Positions 46,232 to 58,356 of a DNA stretch of 64,000 nt are shown in pieces. Origin of the DNA: Scleroderma bovista. Lineage: Eukaryota; Basidiomycota; Agaricomycetes; Boletales; Sclerodermataceae. A program made the position numbers and the translations under genes. The notes beneath the pieces are model-generated. The model was not told the origin of the DNA. It saw only the letters and a list, made by a program, of their open reading frames with translations, and did no database searches. Positions within the stretch are counted from its first letter, which is position 1. Each line of letters starts with the position of its first letter. Location of the stretch: positions 62,001 to 126,000 of the forward strand of contig JAYMGJ010000206.1 in NCBI GenBank assembly GCA_037178675.1, given 5' to 3'.

Positions 46232-46653
46232 GTGGAGTTGTTCACTGGGCAGGACTTCTGGCGATGTGGAAATGGAGACGAGGCTGGAATCGTCGATTGG
46301 AAAGACCCGGCTGTTTGAGATCTTCGTCGTAGCTACTGGCGCTGATCTTAGTTGGCTGCAGGAAGCCGCACGCTGCGTTCTTCACTCTACTACTCTAAAT
46401 AGTTGGTATAAGGATGGCCTATAGGGGTATCGCAGCGTCGCCATGGCCAGACGGCTTCACGGCTACGTGGAGATATTCTTCCGTCTCCGATATCGGTGCT
46501 CGCTGTTGTCCGACTCCCATCTTACATCGATGAAATACAATCTTGTTACAGATTACAGCGGTTTGCAAAAGTTCGTGCAAAACGCAAAACAATTTCAGCA
46601 AGTGCCAGAAAGGACCCCAGAAGTAGCCCTAGACAAATTTAGTAGTTACCTTA
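46232..46653. other. 3' flank of B5 up to the TIR insertion
   Basis: Matches the flank of B9 (about 60013-60450), where no insertion interrupts it. This helps define the insertion point. Confidence 0.5.
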
Positions 46654-47399
46654 CACGGCCAGTTGGCCGTGACATAGGATTTGTACAAAATTAGAAATCT
46701 TATATAAACTATACTAACGCTTACCAAGGTGTTTGCCTCCCCCACTTGTTGGCCAGGTTTTCAAAACGACAACTTCTTCCCTAACAACAAATTTTCTGTA
46801 TGGTCACATGTCATGAAATATGTATCCTTAGGTACTGCGAAGTTGAACCATGTTGATCCACAGAGTATTTGTTGAGATAGCGAAAACAGCGTGACAGGCA
46901 GAGGAATCACGCCTGTGATGGACTTGCCGACACATGCCGAAGCGGAGTATGAATTGTCCAAGCAGTATCGTTCTCGCATTTCCATTCACCAGGTCCAAAC
47001 GGTAGTGGACCTCCGCCGTCATCATGGTCGCAGCCACACACCACTTACTACGGACAACTCTACCCCCCAATGGGCACTGCTCATTTGTCGTTGCCCCAAC
47101 AATACCCAACTCTGACGCCACAACAATTTCACAGCAGGAGCATTCAAATAGCGCATCAAGTAGTACACAGTCATATATTCAGCCTAATGATCCCTCATTT
47201 GATACTGCACATTACTAGCACCATTATATGGCATTTACTAATAGATTCTGTCTACTAAGTACAACATATTCAATAGACATCATTACTATTTCTTTGCACT
47301 GTGCATTGTGCAAGGCTTCCAGCGGGACTTCAAATTTTGAGGTGTGATCATGCGTTACTTTCTGTGACATTTTGTGATGGCCAACAAGTCGGGGAGGCA

Positions 47400-47575
47400 A
47401 ACACCTTGGTAAGCGTTAGTATGTTCTGTGTATGTGCTCTGTGCTTTTCGCAGCGTATGTGTGAGGTAAGTTGGAGCAAAATTAGTAATAAAAAAAGCAA
47501 AAAGAGCAAGGATCGAACACGACGACTGAAATAAACCGTATCATCCAGCGGTACATACCACTGAGCCACGAGGGC
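47400..47575 (-). mobile_element. tRNA-derived SINE-like copy 1
   Basis: Read on the minus strand it starts GCCCTCGTGGCTC. It has an A-box-like TGGCTCAGTGGT (47557-47568) and a B-box-like GTTCGATCC (47510-47518), then a T-rich stretch and a tail shared with copy 2 (tttgctccaacttacctc, acatacgctgcgaaaag). The tRNA-like part does not fold as a clean tRNA, so it is not annotated as a tRNA gene. Confidence 0.7.
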
Positions 47576-47787
47576 GATGTTAGCTTCCACAACCTACCAA
47601 ATTATATTGAGTATTTTCTGGGACTACTAAGGACAGTGACCCACTCACACCAAAGTTGTGTTTACTGCCCAATCTCTAATTACATTCTCCATTGTTATTC
47701 ACTCAACAATATGATTGTAAGAAAATGTATTTGTAAACTGTGAGGAGACTAGCTCAATATAATTATGGGATTGAGGAAGCCACCATT

Positions 47788-47935
47788 GCCCTTGTGGCTC
47801 AGTGGTATATGTCATCATATTGGCTTACTTGAGTGCTAGTGTTCGAGCCTCGCTCTCTTTTTTTTTTATACTAATTTTGCTCCAACTTACCTCGCACATA
47901 CGCTGCGAAAAGCACAGAGCACATACACGGAACAT
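47788..47935 (+). mobile_element. tRNA-derived SINE-like copy 2
   Basis: Same architecture in the opposite orientation: start GCCCTTGTGGCTC, A-box TGGCTCAGTGGT (47795-47806), B-box GTTCGAGCC (47841-47849), a T-run, then the same tail. The two copies lie head to head about 210 bp apart. Confidence 0.7.
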
Positions 47936-48319
47936 CACCTTGCTTGTCAAGGTCTCTCGCACCCCCATTTCTCGCCGTGCCTAGCTTACCTGGACAACAG
48001 AGCATAAACATTTCACAATAGTGACAAACAACCAGGACTTATCTAGTATTGCTAATAGAACTACCAATAGAACTACTACCTGCGCCCATCTTGTTTCAGT
48101 GCTCCCTCTCGCTGGCGAAATCCCGTCTCATCCCTGCCGCGTGCCGTCTCATTGTCCCATTGTTTCTGTACCCCACCCCACTCTGGCACCGTAACCACCA
48201 CCGTAATCACATGCATCATCAATTTTTGCGCACGATGCCGCCACTCCCGTCTCCATCGCCCTGACCAGCTTCGACCAGCAGCAGCATCGAACACACTACT
48301 ACAATACGATTGCACGCAC

Positions 48320-48475
48320 AGGTATGTTTGCTCTTTTTTTTTGTTTCGTTTACTAACTATTTTACAGGCCCCCTGCAGTGCATGCCCGCAGAGCTCGATT
48401 GTCCCTGCTGCCCATATGTTTTCTTTTTTTTTCTTTTTGTTTACTAACTATTATCACAGGTCCTCTGCACTCGCA
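48320..48475 (+). other. Two intron-like sequences in tandem
   Basis: GTATGT, a long T-run, TTTACTAACTATT and a CAG end occur at about 48321-48367. A related copy ending tatcacag lies at about 48414-48460. Both carry the ideal branch-point word. They may be real introns of an unrecognised transcript inside the element, or just a duplicated T-rich repeat. Confidence 0.35.
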
Positions 48476-48689
48476 CAGCCAGCGCTGAGATTGCCACCAC
48501 AACCCGACGATGCCACCGCCAACGACGCCAACTTCCACCCTCCACCACACCCCGCACCCAACGATGGCGACGACAGTTACCGTACCCAATGACAACAACA
48601 ACAACCACTGCACCCAACAGCAACAACAACAACCACCGTGCGTCGATCACCGCCACCACCCGTCAACAACTGGCACCACCCCATCCCTA

Positions 48690-49210
48690 GAATGGTGAAG
48701 GTGACGATAATGACGACAACGTCTCCATGCGCACGGTGAAGACGATGACGACAATGACAACATCAACTCTGTGCCAGCATGGCGGAAGTGACGACGTCGA
48801 CGCCACGACGCCCATGACCAATGCCATGGCGAAGACGACGATGGCAACGTCAACTCCGTGCCAGCACAGCAGAGGTGACGACGTCGACGCCATGACCATG
48901 GCCAATGCCATGGTGAAGACGACAACGATGGCGTGTGACAGCGAAGATGGCATGACAAAGGTGACGACAACGTCGTCTCTGTGCGCACGGCGAAGACAAT
49001 GGCCCCATGCCAGCACGTCATTGATGACAACGACAACACCGTCTCCGTAGTATGCACGGCAAAGGTGATGACGACGCCGACGTCATCTCCATGCGCACGG
49101 CAAGGATGACGACGGGTCTGTGCCAGCACGGAAAAGGTGACGACAACCATGACGCCGTCTCTGTACGCACGCCGAAGACGACGACCCCGTTCCAGCATGA
49201 CAGACGGTGT
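48690..49210. repeat. Degenerate GAC-rich tandem repeat
   Basis: Irregular units combine words such as gtgccagcac, ggtgacgacgtcgacgcc, tctccatgcgcacgg and gaagacgacga. It makes long but meaningless ORFs in several frames. Confidence 0.7.
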
Positions 49211-49674
49211 TGATGACACAACCATTGGCTTCATCACATAGGTTACATTGTACTAGTTATCATTGCAATACGATTATACATTTTAACTACAGTATGTACA
49301 ACAGAGGAATACAGACATGGTGTGACAATCTGATACAGAGTACAAATCTATCTACAAATATTGGGTATGAAGTGATGCGCGTAGCCAATGCCATGGCAGT
49401 ACTACGACAACAACGATGAGGCATGACGGCGACGAAGAGTGGGGATACCACAGCGACAGGCGGCGTTGATTGATGCGACCATTATCCTAAGTTCGTTTGT
49501 CTACCTACTATTCCATGTGTCCTGTGGCAAGTATCAAGCAAGGTCTGCGCCGACGCAGTCGGCACTTCCCGAGTATAGTTTATATAAGATTTCTAATTTT
49601 GTATGTCACGGCCTACCGGCCGTGTAGTAATATGTAGTCGGTGCTTCTTGTTGACTGCCTCCTACTACAACTTA

Positions 49675-50938
49675 TCTTTCGCCGCATCGTCTCTGTTTTC
49701 TTTCCTCCTTACTCTACAGAAGCGTCCAAGTTGGAAGCCGTCCACTGTGTTATGTGTTTTCGTGCGAACCTCTTTGGTATGTGTGACATTGACGGCTTCT
49801 GACCGCAGGCTGGGTGTTTGCATTTCAGCTCAAGGTGAGGTCTGACCCTGCTCGTATATTTATGTTTTATTAAGGTGGCGCGAGTTCGTTCTAGATTGAT
49901 CCGCACAGTACTCTGTCAGATGGTGGAAGGTCGAGGTGACTTACGAACGCGTATTGTGAGACTTTGGGTCATCGTGCTCAGTCCGAGGAAGTTGGGTGGA
50001 ACTCTTACAAAGCGGAATAAATCTTCATCATCCGCCTTATCTGGTACGAGCTATGTGCTCCTCTTTGTTGAGTCCATTTCGCCTCTCGTCGGCTGAACCT
50101 AGTGTCTACTTACATAGCTCCATGCTGCCTAACACCATTCAGAGCTCAGGTTTAAGTCGCCTTCTACTGTATACGAACTACGGAACCGTGTGTCTGCTCA
50201 CCATTATTTTTTGTCACTGCTTGATGCGGCAGGTACGTTTTGTGATACGGACAAAAAAATCTTGGGTATGTATTTTGGCTTGAAGTAAGCATCCTTGTGA
50301 CATTGTCTGACTGGGGTAGATCACAGCCACATCGTTTTCGCTGGGTGACCTCTTGCCATGGTTACTGGTTATCATTTTCCTAATCCATATGTTCATTTGG
50401 CCTATCTACTATCATCGACCTCGCACTCTGCCGCGCATATACCCCAAACGGTCAGGGATAGGACTTGGTCAGCGCCTAGGATACTATGACTTTCTGTTCG
50501 CCGCATTGAGTGTGGCAATACTATGTTCTGATCACCGACAAGTTCATGAGATGCAGTTAAAGACCATTTAACTCACCCTACGCTTCGCGCACGAATGCTC
50601 TATCGATCGCTGAGGTAATGCAAGGAGCGGTCCGTTCAGGGTCTATGCTTCGCGCGGGAAAATAATGTGGACGGAAAACAGTACCTGTCACTGCCAGGTC
50701 CCTGTTTGACAACTTGCGGTGATAATCAGGTGAGTGGTGGTTACATATATGTATAGAATACTCTGTGCTGTACACTAGCTGATATCCCTGGCGAGCTGCC
50801 ACTTTCCCACATGTAGCTTCTTGGCTTCGAGCTTCAGACGACCAGCGCTTTTGTCTTTCTACTCTTCACTGTGTGCAGTGTATAAAGGAACCACGCTATC
50901 GAGGCCACACCTGGAGATTTAATCTCTCGGTACCTATT
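49675..50938 (+). pseudogene. DUF6533 exon fragment and A6 upstream region
   Basis: At 49721-49763 a B-type exon (KRPSWKPSTVLCVF) is preserved with its splice signals, but the exons around it are missing. The rest, to the A6 start, repeats the segments before A10 (60440-61880) and A1. A TATA-like tataaagg sits near 50880. Confidence 0.55.
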
Positions 50939-52610
50939 ATGGCGACAGTGAACGGTTATCCCATCCCGGTGTTTCAGCTCCCTGGTTACTATGAATATTC
51001 CTCAAAAGTCCTGCTGGACCAAGAAGCTCGCCGTAGGTGTACTGATCCACTTTGATGTCTTCAACGTTGAAAAAGTGCACGCCAGTGGCTATTTCGGTGG
51101 TTCTACTGTATGAACACTGTGAGTTACTAGGAGTGCAAATATCGGAGAATCTCTCGCTGACAAGGCGGTGCGCTAGTTATAACCCTTGACCAGGAAGTGT
51201 GTAGCATTGTCGTCTCCGTCCACTTTCCTACTGCCTTACCTATTCCTATCATTCTTTTTAGATCGAGTTCATCTGGGTATTGTCTTTTTCTTTTTTGGCT
51301 TCTGGGGACCTGATATTGACATGCAAGATACAGAGACAAAGTTGGAAACCATCCAGTGTATTATACATATTTGTGCGCATTTCCTCAGTGCATAGGCTCT
51401 CCATAGCTTTTGACTCCCAGGCCGGGATAGGTTCGGTATTTCGGAACTTTGTATAATTTGTGAACTATTTCTTTTCTCCTCGTGAAGCATTGTACACTGG
51501 AGCTCATACCACAAGCCTATAGGGTCTCTACAATCCGTAAGTAGGAATTTGATCTGTATTCACAACTTTGATCGCTTTCTTCACTGAAGTGATGTTTTTG
51601 CCGCAGTCAATCCCTGTGAGTTTTTATTAAATCCTTCGCAGTGGTCCAGCTAAGCCACAACAGTTGTACGATGGTGTTTCAGTTTCCGAATCTAAGGATG
51701 TATTTCTGAAATTCCGTGGTGTCTGGTGTTTATGACTAGATGTATGTGAGACTAGTCCCACTGTTGACTCTCCCTCAATTGACAAACCTTAGGCAGCTTC
51801 TCCTCCGGCATTGAACCATGGGCAGGTTTTGTAATTTGGTGGTCGGTACAAGGTAATGTTACCCTCTACACCACACAATATGGTCCTGCCAAAGTTGGTC
51901 ACAGGGATACTACAAATGCGGCTTTATGCATTGTACTGTTGCTCTAAGAAGCTTTTGGTCTTCATGGTGATGGGTTTTGTTGGGGAAGTTGGCACCATTG
52001 TCTGGATGTTACTTTCACACATTCTTTCAAATCATGGTACATTATTGGCTTGCATCGAGACTTCATCCACAACAAACTCTGACTGCTGTGGCAGGGAAAA
52101 TATCTGTGTTCCGGATTTCATTCCCGGAGTACTATCGGAAGATCGATCAATGTCCCAATGAAGTGTTTGCAGCGTCCACATGGGTCCCTTGTCTCGTTTT
52201 TGAAACTATGTTATGTTTACTTGCTATCTATGCTGGTATCAAGCACTCGAGGGGGCAATCATGGTGGCCAATGAAAACCAACAGACCACGACTGATTGGT
52301 GTTCTGATCCAGGGAAATGTCATTTATTTTCTCAGGTTGGTTTTCTCATGTCACTGCTGTAAGTAAGCTAATGATGAGAAACAGTCCTCTTGGAATGTTT
52401 CTCTTGCTTGTGATACACTCGCCTAGTAACATCACAGTCCAGTGGTTGACAAATGACCTTCTCTTCAGGGTACCATTCACGATTTTGGCTGGTTGTCGTC
52501 TTATCCTTTCGGTCAGAGAGGCAACTTCCATGCTTCAGTCGGACCAGTCAGTTTCTAACTTGCCGTCAACAGTCGTTTTTGGAGATAGAAGTAATTTAAG
52601 TCACGCATAG
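50939..52610 (+). CDS. DUF6533-type seven-helix membrane protein, A6
   Basis: Full model: 50939..51032, 51086..51118, 51177..51196, 51262..51276, 51334..51372, 51431..51459, 51523..51536, 51642..51665, 51793..51852, 51905..52036, 52095..52335, 52385..52610, giving 308 aa in 12 exons, one of only 14 bp, with all phases consistent. The DUF6533 core LAISVVLLYEH-FITLDQE-IEFIW is followed by VRYFGTLYN, SHNSC, PWAGFVIWWSVQ, GILQMRLYALYCCSKKLL, WVPCLVFETMLCLLAIYAG and TILAGCRLILSVREA. Function unknown; seven-helix topology is inferred from hydrophobic segments. Start fixed by the conserved MATVNGxPIP exon. Confidence 0.8.
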
Positions 52611-53566
52611 GGAAATGCTGTAGGGATTCAACATGTATAGCATGATGTTCGCATGTACAATTGCAACCAATACACACACCAGTATTTAGTGAGTGAAGGT
52701 GTCTATATTTTGAGTTCTTCCGTTCACCCTATTCCTGTGGCAAAGATCCGCTTAGGAGCACTGATCCCAAGTTCGTGGATCCCTTCAAGGCTCATGATAC
52801 TCAGATAAGTCAGGTCCTATCAACTGAGATCCTGGCGCTCGCCCACCTGTGATCGACGGAGCTTTGTCATAGGCGTCCTGTATATGGTCTGGTGGGAGAG
52901 CCCAGTGAGCTTCGGGAACTTGTAGGCCATGGCTGCATTGGGTTCCATGTGACAGATTCTAAATGTCAACTTGAATGCGGCAGCATGCCCTTGTTCCCGT
53001 TTGATGCTGTTTGTCAGCTCTACTCTGATCACTAGTCGGATCTGCTGCGTTGTTCCATGCCGCAACCATGCACCTCTTCTACTAGCAATTGCCGATCTCC
53101 AAATCTGACTGCCACAATGGCCGCATCTCACTTTCTCTATCCCCTGTAGCTGGTTTCGCTTCAAATATAAGTCTGCACTTTGGTGCCAAGTACTAGTACT
53201 GGTGCTGCACACAATCCTTTGCTTGGCGACATGTGCAAACTAATTCACCCGCGTTCAAGAACCGACATGATTCCCCTCTGTGGCATCCGTTTCCCCCGCC
53301 AAAGTGTCCAAGGAATGCCAAGGCTGACGGTGTCTGACATGCATTTACATCCGGGCATTCAAAAAACACCGGACAGTCTGTATATGGTGATCGGCGCGTT
53401 TGCGGCTAATAATACTACCACGCCGAAGAAATGTCCGCTCCAACGAATTCCATGCAATATACATATAAGATAAAAGACCACGACTTTCTCGCAATTCCCC
53501 CCACCCATCCAGCGCTTGCCCACTCAGCCAACGCCTCGTCTGGTTTTCAAGTTCTAGCTGCGAACC
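52611..53566. other. A-to-B spacer of the array
   Basis: Close copy of the spacers before B4 and B9. It contains the B7 upstream TATA-like atataagataa near 53462. Confidence 0.55.
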
Positions 53567-55219
53567 ATGGCGATAGTCGTCGGGTCTCCGATACCAGAAG
53601 ATCAACTTGGTCCGTTGGAGCCGCTAATAGCAGCAGTTCGCTTTCTATGGCAAACTCGCGGTGGGTGTACCCGTTTTTTTAGTAATCCTGCGCTGAACTA
53701 TATAAACTACAGTGGCAATTACGGCGCTCCTATTCTACGATTATTGTGAGCGAAGACGCGTCCATCTTCCTGAAGATTCGGAAAATTGCTGACGATGCAC
53801 TAGTCCTCACCCTAGATGAAGAGGTGTGTCTCTGCTTTCTTTCCTCCTTACCTGACAGCTTCATTACTCGCTCTCAGATCGAATTCATCTGGGTATATCC
53901 TTCTTTGCATGAATTCTACTTAACTTGGCTGACACGACCACTACAGAAGCGCCTAAGTTGGAACTCGTCCACTGTGCTATATGTATTCGTGCGAATTTCC
54001 TTGGTGTGTATGGCATTCACGGCTTCTGATGGCAAGCTGGAATAGGTTCGGTACTTCGGAACATTGTATAATTTGTCCGTCGTCCATTTTTTATACGATG
54101 CATCCCCCACTGACGCTTTCATCCATAGGACTGCTACTGTCCGTGCGTATGGTAATCTTTGTTATTTTATTCGCAGTGCTGATGACCGGGGAAGTGATGC
54201 TCCTCCCACGAACAGACAAAGTGAGTGTGGAATAAAAAAGCGCACCAATTGCACCAGCTGAGGCACGATAGATGTACGGTATTGTTTTGATCCCGATCCT
54301 GAGAATATGTTACTGACTCCAAGTACATCGTGTGATTATCTACATAGCTGTATGTGATGTCTAGCCATGTTTTCTCTCTATTAACCAAGTGTTAGGCCAA
54401 TTTACCTTCGGTTCTGAAGCTTGGGTGGGTTCTATTATTTGGTGGGCAGTACAAGGTAAAGTTACAATTCCACCATCTGGCATGGCCTTGCCGAAGTTAT
54501 CCCAGTGATACTACAGCTGCGCCTTTATGCCCTTTATGGTTGCTCGAAGAAACTTCTGGTCTTGATGGTGACATTATTCGCTGCAGAGGTTGGCACCATG
54601 TTGTGGGTTTTGATTGGAACCAGTCTTCTACGCTCTGGTCTGTCATTGCTCTCATTAGGATTTTCACCATTACAGACTCTGATCTCTGCTGCAGGTACAT
54701 TTTCCGAGCACATTTACGTTACAGGAAACTACTACAGCGATGTAGAACTGTGTTTCGGTTACACCATCCCTGCATATGGGCACATATGGGTTCCTTCTTT
54801 TACTTTCGACGCGATTCTGGCCATACTTGCTGTCTGGGCCGGTATCCAGCACTCAAGGCAGCAGCCTTATGCCCGGTCGAGGTTTAACAAGCCACGGTTA
54901 GTCGATATTTTAATCCACGGAAATGTGGTATACTTCATCAGGTGGGTGCTCTCATGTCACTGCTGAATGGACCCTGACAATATAGCGCAGTCCCCTCGTC
55001 ACATTTATTCTACTCCTTAAAGCGGATGTCAGCCAAGAGGTTACGTGGTTCGCCGACACACTTCTCTTCAGAGCGCCCGTCGTAATTTCTGCTGGTTGCC
55101 GGCTCATCCTCTCGATCCGACAGGTGACAGGTTCCTCGACTAAGCAATACACCTCTATGTCTACGTGGGGTACCTCGAGTACGGTTGTTGCTAGACCTAG
55201 CACTGGCCAGGGGCCCTAG
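53567..55219 (+). CDS. DUF6533-type seven-helix membrane protein, B7
   Basis: Full model: 53567..53660, 53713..53745, 53804..53823, 53878..53892, 53947..53988, 54046..54074, 54129..54220, 54396..54455, 54506..54637, 54695..54941, 54991..55219, giving 330 aa in 11 exons, all in phase. Core segments are VAITALLFYDY, FLTLDEE and IEFIW, then KRLSWNSSTVLYVF-VRYFGTLYN, FTFGSEAWVGSIIWWAVQ, VILQLRLYALYGCSKKLL, GHIWVPSFTFDAILAILAVWAG and VVISAGCRLILSIRQ. Compared with A6, exons 1-4 and the 132-bp exon have identical lengths, so A and B are ancient duplicates. Function unknown. Confidence 0.8.
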
Positions 55220-55759
55220 GCGGAGTTGTTCACTGGGCGGGACTTCTAGCGATGGGGATATGGAGACGAGGCTGGAATCGTCGACCGGAAAGATCCGTCT
55301 GTTTGAGATCTTCGTCGTAGCTACTGGTGCCAATCTTGATCGGCTGCAGGAAGACGCACGCTGCGTCTTCACTAAATAGTTGGTTTATGGATTCCTAGGA
55401 GTATCACCGTGTTGCCATGGATGACTTCACGGCCACGTGGCGATGTTCCTCCGTCTCTTATATCGGTACTCGCTGGTGTCCGACTTCCATCTTGCATGAT
55501 CACAGATAAGTTTGACACATAATTTTATAGATGAAACTCAATCTTGCAGTCAAGTGAGTGGTGTTTACATATAAGTCTAGAATACCTCATGTCTCCTGTA
55601 CCGTGACACTAGCTGATATCCCTGGCGAACTGCCACTTTCCCATATGTAGCATCTTGGCATCGAGCTTCAGACGACCAGTGCTTTTGTCTCTCCACTCTT
55701 CACTGTGCGCAGTGTATAAAGGAACGACGCTATCGAGACCGCACCTGGAGGCACCTACT
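55220..55759. other. B-to-A spacer
   Basis: 3' flank of B7, then the A8 promoter with tataaagg near 55714. Confidence 0.5.
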
Positions 55760-57394
55760 ATGGCGACAGTGAACGATTCTCCGATCCCGGTGGATATGAC
55801 TGGGTTTACTTGGATCTATACTCCAGAATTCCAGGTGACCCAAGAGGCCCGCCGTAGGTGTACTGATTCACTGTGATGTCTTCGAAATTGAAAACATGCA
55901 TGCTAGTGGCTATTTCAGTCATTTTACTGTATGATTACTGTGAGTTACTAGTAGGAATGAGAATCTCTCGTTGACAAGGCGGTGCACTAGTTCTAACTCT
56001 TGGTCGGGAAGTGTGTAGTATTGTCGTCTCCATCCGCATTCCTGCTGCCTTACCCATCCCAATCATTCATTTTAGATCGAGTTCATCTGGGTATTGCTTT
56101 GTTTTGTTTTTGGCTTCTGGGAATCTGATACTGACACGAAAGGTACAGAAAAAAGGTTGGAAACAGTCCAATTTATTATACATATTCGTGCGCATTTCCT
56201 CAGTGCATAGGCTCTCGATTTGACTCCCAGGTTGGGATAGGTTCGGTATTTCGGAACTTTGTATAATCTGTGAATCTCGGTGTGATGCATTATAAACTGA
56301 AGCTAATACCACAAACCTACAGGGTCTCTACAATATGTGAGTAGGAATTCGACCTGTATCCACAATATTGATCACTTTCTTCCCCGAAGTGCTGCTTTTG
56401 CCGCGGTCAACCCCAGTGAGTTTTCATTATGTAAGTCCTTCCAGTGGTCCAGCTAAGCCAAGACAGCCGTACAATATTCTTTTAGTTCTGAATTCGAGGA
56501 TGTATTACTGAAATTCTGTGGTGTTTATGACTAGATGTATGTGAGGCTGTGCTGTTGTTGACTCTTACACGATTGACAAAACTTAGGCAGCTTCTCCTCC
56601 AATTTTGGAAAATGGGCAGGTTTTGTCATTTGGTGGTCAGTACAAGGTAATGCCTCTATACACCATACAGTATGGTTTTCCAAAGTGGGTTACAGGAATA
56701 CTGCAAATGCGGCTTTATGCACTGTACCATTGCTCTAAGAAGCTTTTGGTCTTCATGATGATAGGTTTTGTTGGGGAAGTTGGCTCTACCATCTGGGTGT
56801 TAATTTCACGCATTCCTTCAAGTCTTGGTACATTATTGGCTTCATCGAGACTTGACAAACTCTGACCGCTATGGCAGAGACAGTATCTGTGGTCCAGATT
56901 TCATCAGGAGATCGGGGGATCATTCTATGTCTTGGTGCAATATTTCCGGTGGTCGCGTACATCTGGGTCCCTTGTCTCGTTTTCGAGGCTACGTTATGTG
57001 TACTTGCTTTTTATGCTGGTATCAAACACTGGAGGGGACAATCGTGGCGGTTAACGAACACCAACATGCAGGCTGCGACTGATTGATGTTCTGATCCAGG
57101 GAAATGTCATCTATTTCCTCAGGTTGGTTTTCTAATGTCATTGCTGAGAGTAAGCTGATGATGAGAAACAGTCCTCTCGGAATGTTTCTCTTGTTTGTGA
57201 TACAGTCAAATAACTTCATGGTTGAGTGGTTTGCAGATGCTTTTCTCCTCAGTGCACCATTCACAATTTTGGCTGGTTGTCGTCTTATCCTTTCAGTCAG
57301 AGAGGCAGCTTCCTCGCTTCAGTCGGACCAGTCAGTTTCTAACTTCCCGTCAACGGTCGTTTTTAGAGATAGAAGTAATTTAAGTCACGCATAG
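55760..57394 (+). pseudogene. A8: A-subfamily DUF6533 gene with 4-bp frameshift
   Basis: Exons 1 to 11 are open on the A6 pattern (MATVNDSPIPVD, FLTLGRE, IEFIW, VRYFGTLYN, ILQMRLYALYHCSKKLL, YIWVPCLVFEATLCVLAFYAG). At about 57066 four bases (tgca) are extra relative to A1, A3 and A6. This shifts the frame after NTN and reaches a TGA a few codons on. The last two helices would be lost. Their exon is otherwise intact (SPLGMFLLFV, TILAGCRLILSVREA), so the damage is recent, or this is a sequencing error. Confidence 0.7.
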
Positions 57395-58356
57395 GAAAAT
57401 GTTCGAGGTTGTTGTAGGGATTTGACATGTATGTATTACAAGTGATGCTCACTTGTGGAATTGCAACCAGTATTTAGTGATGTCTTGCCCGATGAGTCTG
57501 CCGTTCACCCTATTCCTGTGGCAAAGATCCGCTTAGGAGCACTGATCCCAAGTTCGTGGATCCCTTCAAGGTTCATGATACTCATATAAGTCAGGTCCTA
57601 TCAACTGAGATCCTGGCGCTCGCCCACCTGTGATCGACGGAGCTTTGCTATAGGCGTCCTGTATAGGATCCGGTGGGAGAGCCCGGTGAGCCTCGGGAAC
57701 TTGTAGGCCATGGCTGCAGAGGGTTCCGACACGACATGTTACAGATTCTAAATGTCTACTTGACTCGAATGCAACAAGTTTGCCCTTGTTCCCGTTTGGT
57801 GCTGTTTGTCAGCTCTACTCTGATCATTAGTCAGATCTGCTGCGTTGTTCCATCATGTGTACTCTTCCAGCAATTGCATGATTCCAAATCCTACTGCCGC
57901 AATAACTTACCATCCTTTCTCTGACCCCTGTGACTGGTTATCGCGTCAAATATAAGTCTGCATTTTGGTGAGTGCACACAATCTGATTTTGCTTGGCGAC
58001 ACGTACAAACCTGCACAAACTGATTCAAGCCTGCGTTCAAGAGCCGACATGATTTCCCCCTGTGGCCCATCCGTTTCCCCCGCCGAAGTGTCGGAGGAGC
58101 CCAAGGCCCAACATGACTGACAGTCTGACATGCATTTACTTCCGGGCATTCAAAGAACACCGGAGAGCGTGTATATGGTAATGCGCGTATTCGGCTAACA
58201 CTACTACGCCGAAGGAATGCCACCGCTCCAACACATAACGAATTGCATGCAGTATATAAGATAAAAAGACCAAGACTTTCTCGCGGTTCGACCACCCAAC
58301 CAGCGTTCCCCAACTCTGCCAACGCTCCATCTGGTTTTCAAGTTCTAGCTTCGAAC
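57395..58356. other. A-to-B spacer of the array
   Basis: Third copy of the spacer before B4 and B7. TATA-like atataagataaa near 58251. Confidence 0.55.

Larger units (their letters stand above)
46654..49624. mobile_element. 2.97-kb TIR element, TA-flanked
   Basis: The ends are about 55-bp inverted repeats beginning CACGGCC (left CACGGCCAGTTGGCCGTG, right CACGGCCGGTAGGCCGTG), continuing gacata and aaaattagaaatcttatata. TA flanks both ends (46652-46653 and 49625-49626). Each terminus is itself a short palindrome. An uninterrupted relative of the target site lies near 60440. Inside are two SINE-like copies and a repetitive tract, but no recognisable transposase, so it is non-autonomous. Confidence 0.8.

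Noticed and set aside
47510..47575. tRNA gene on the minus strand
   Set aside because: A and B boxes are present, but stems do not pair as in a functional tRNA and the same unit recurs with a shared tail, which fits a SINE better.
48647..49237. Several long ORFs in the GAC-rich tract
   Set aside because: Low-complexity repeat opens multiple frames at once; no domain visible.
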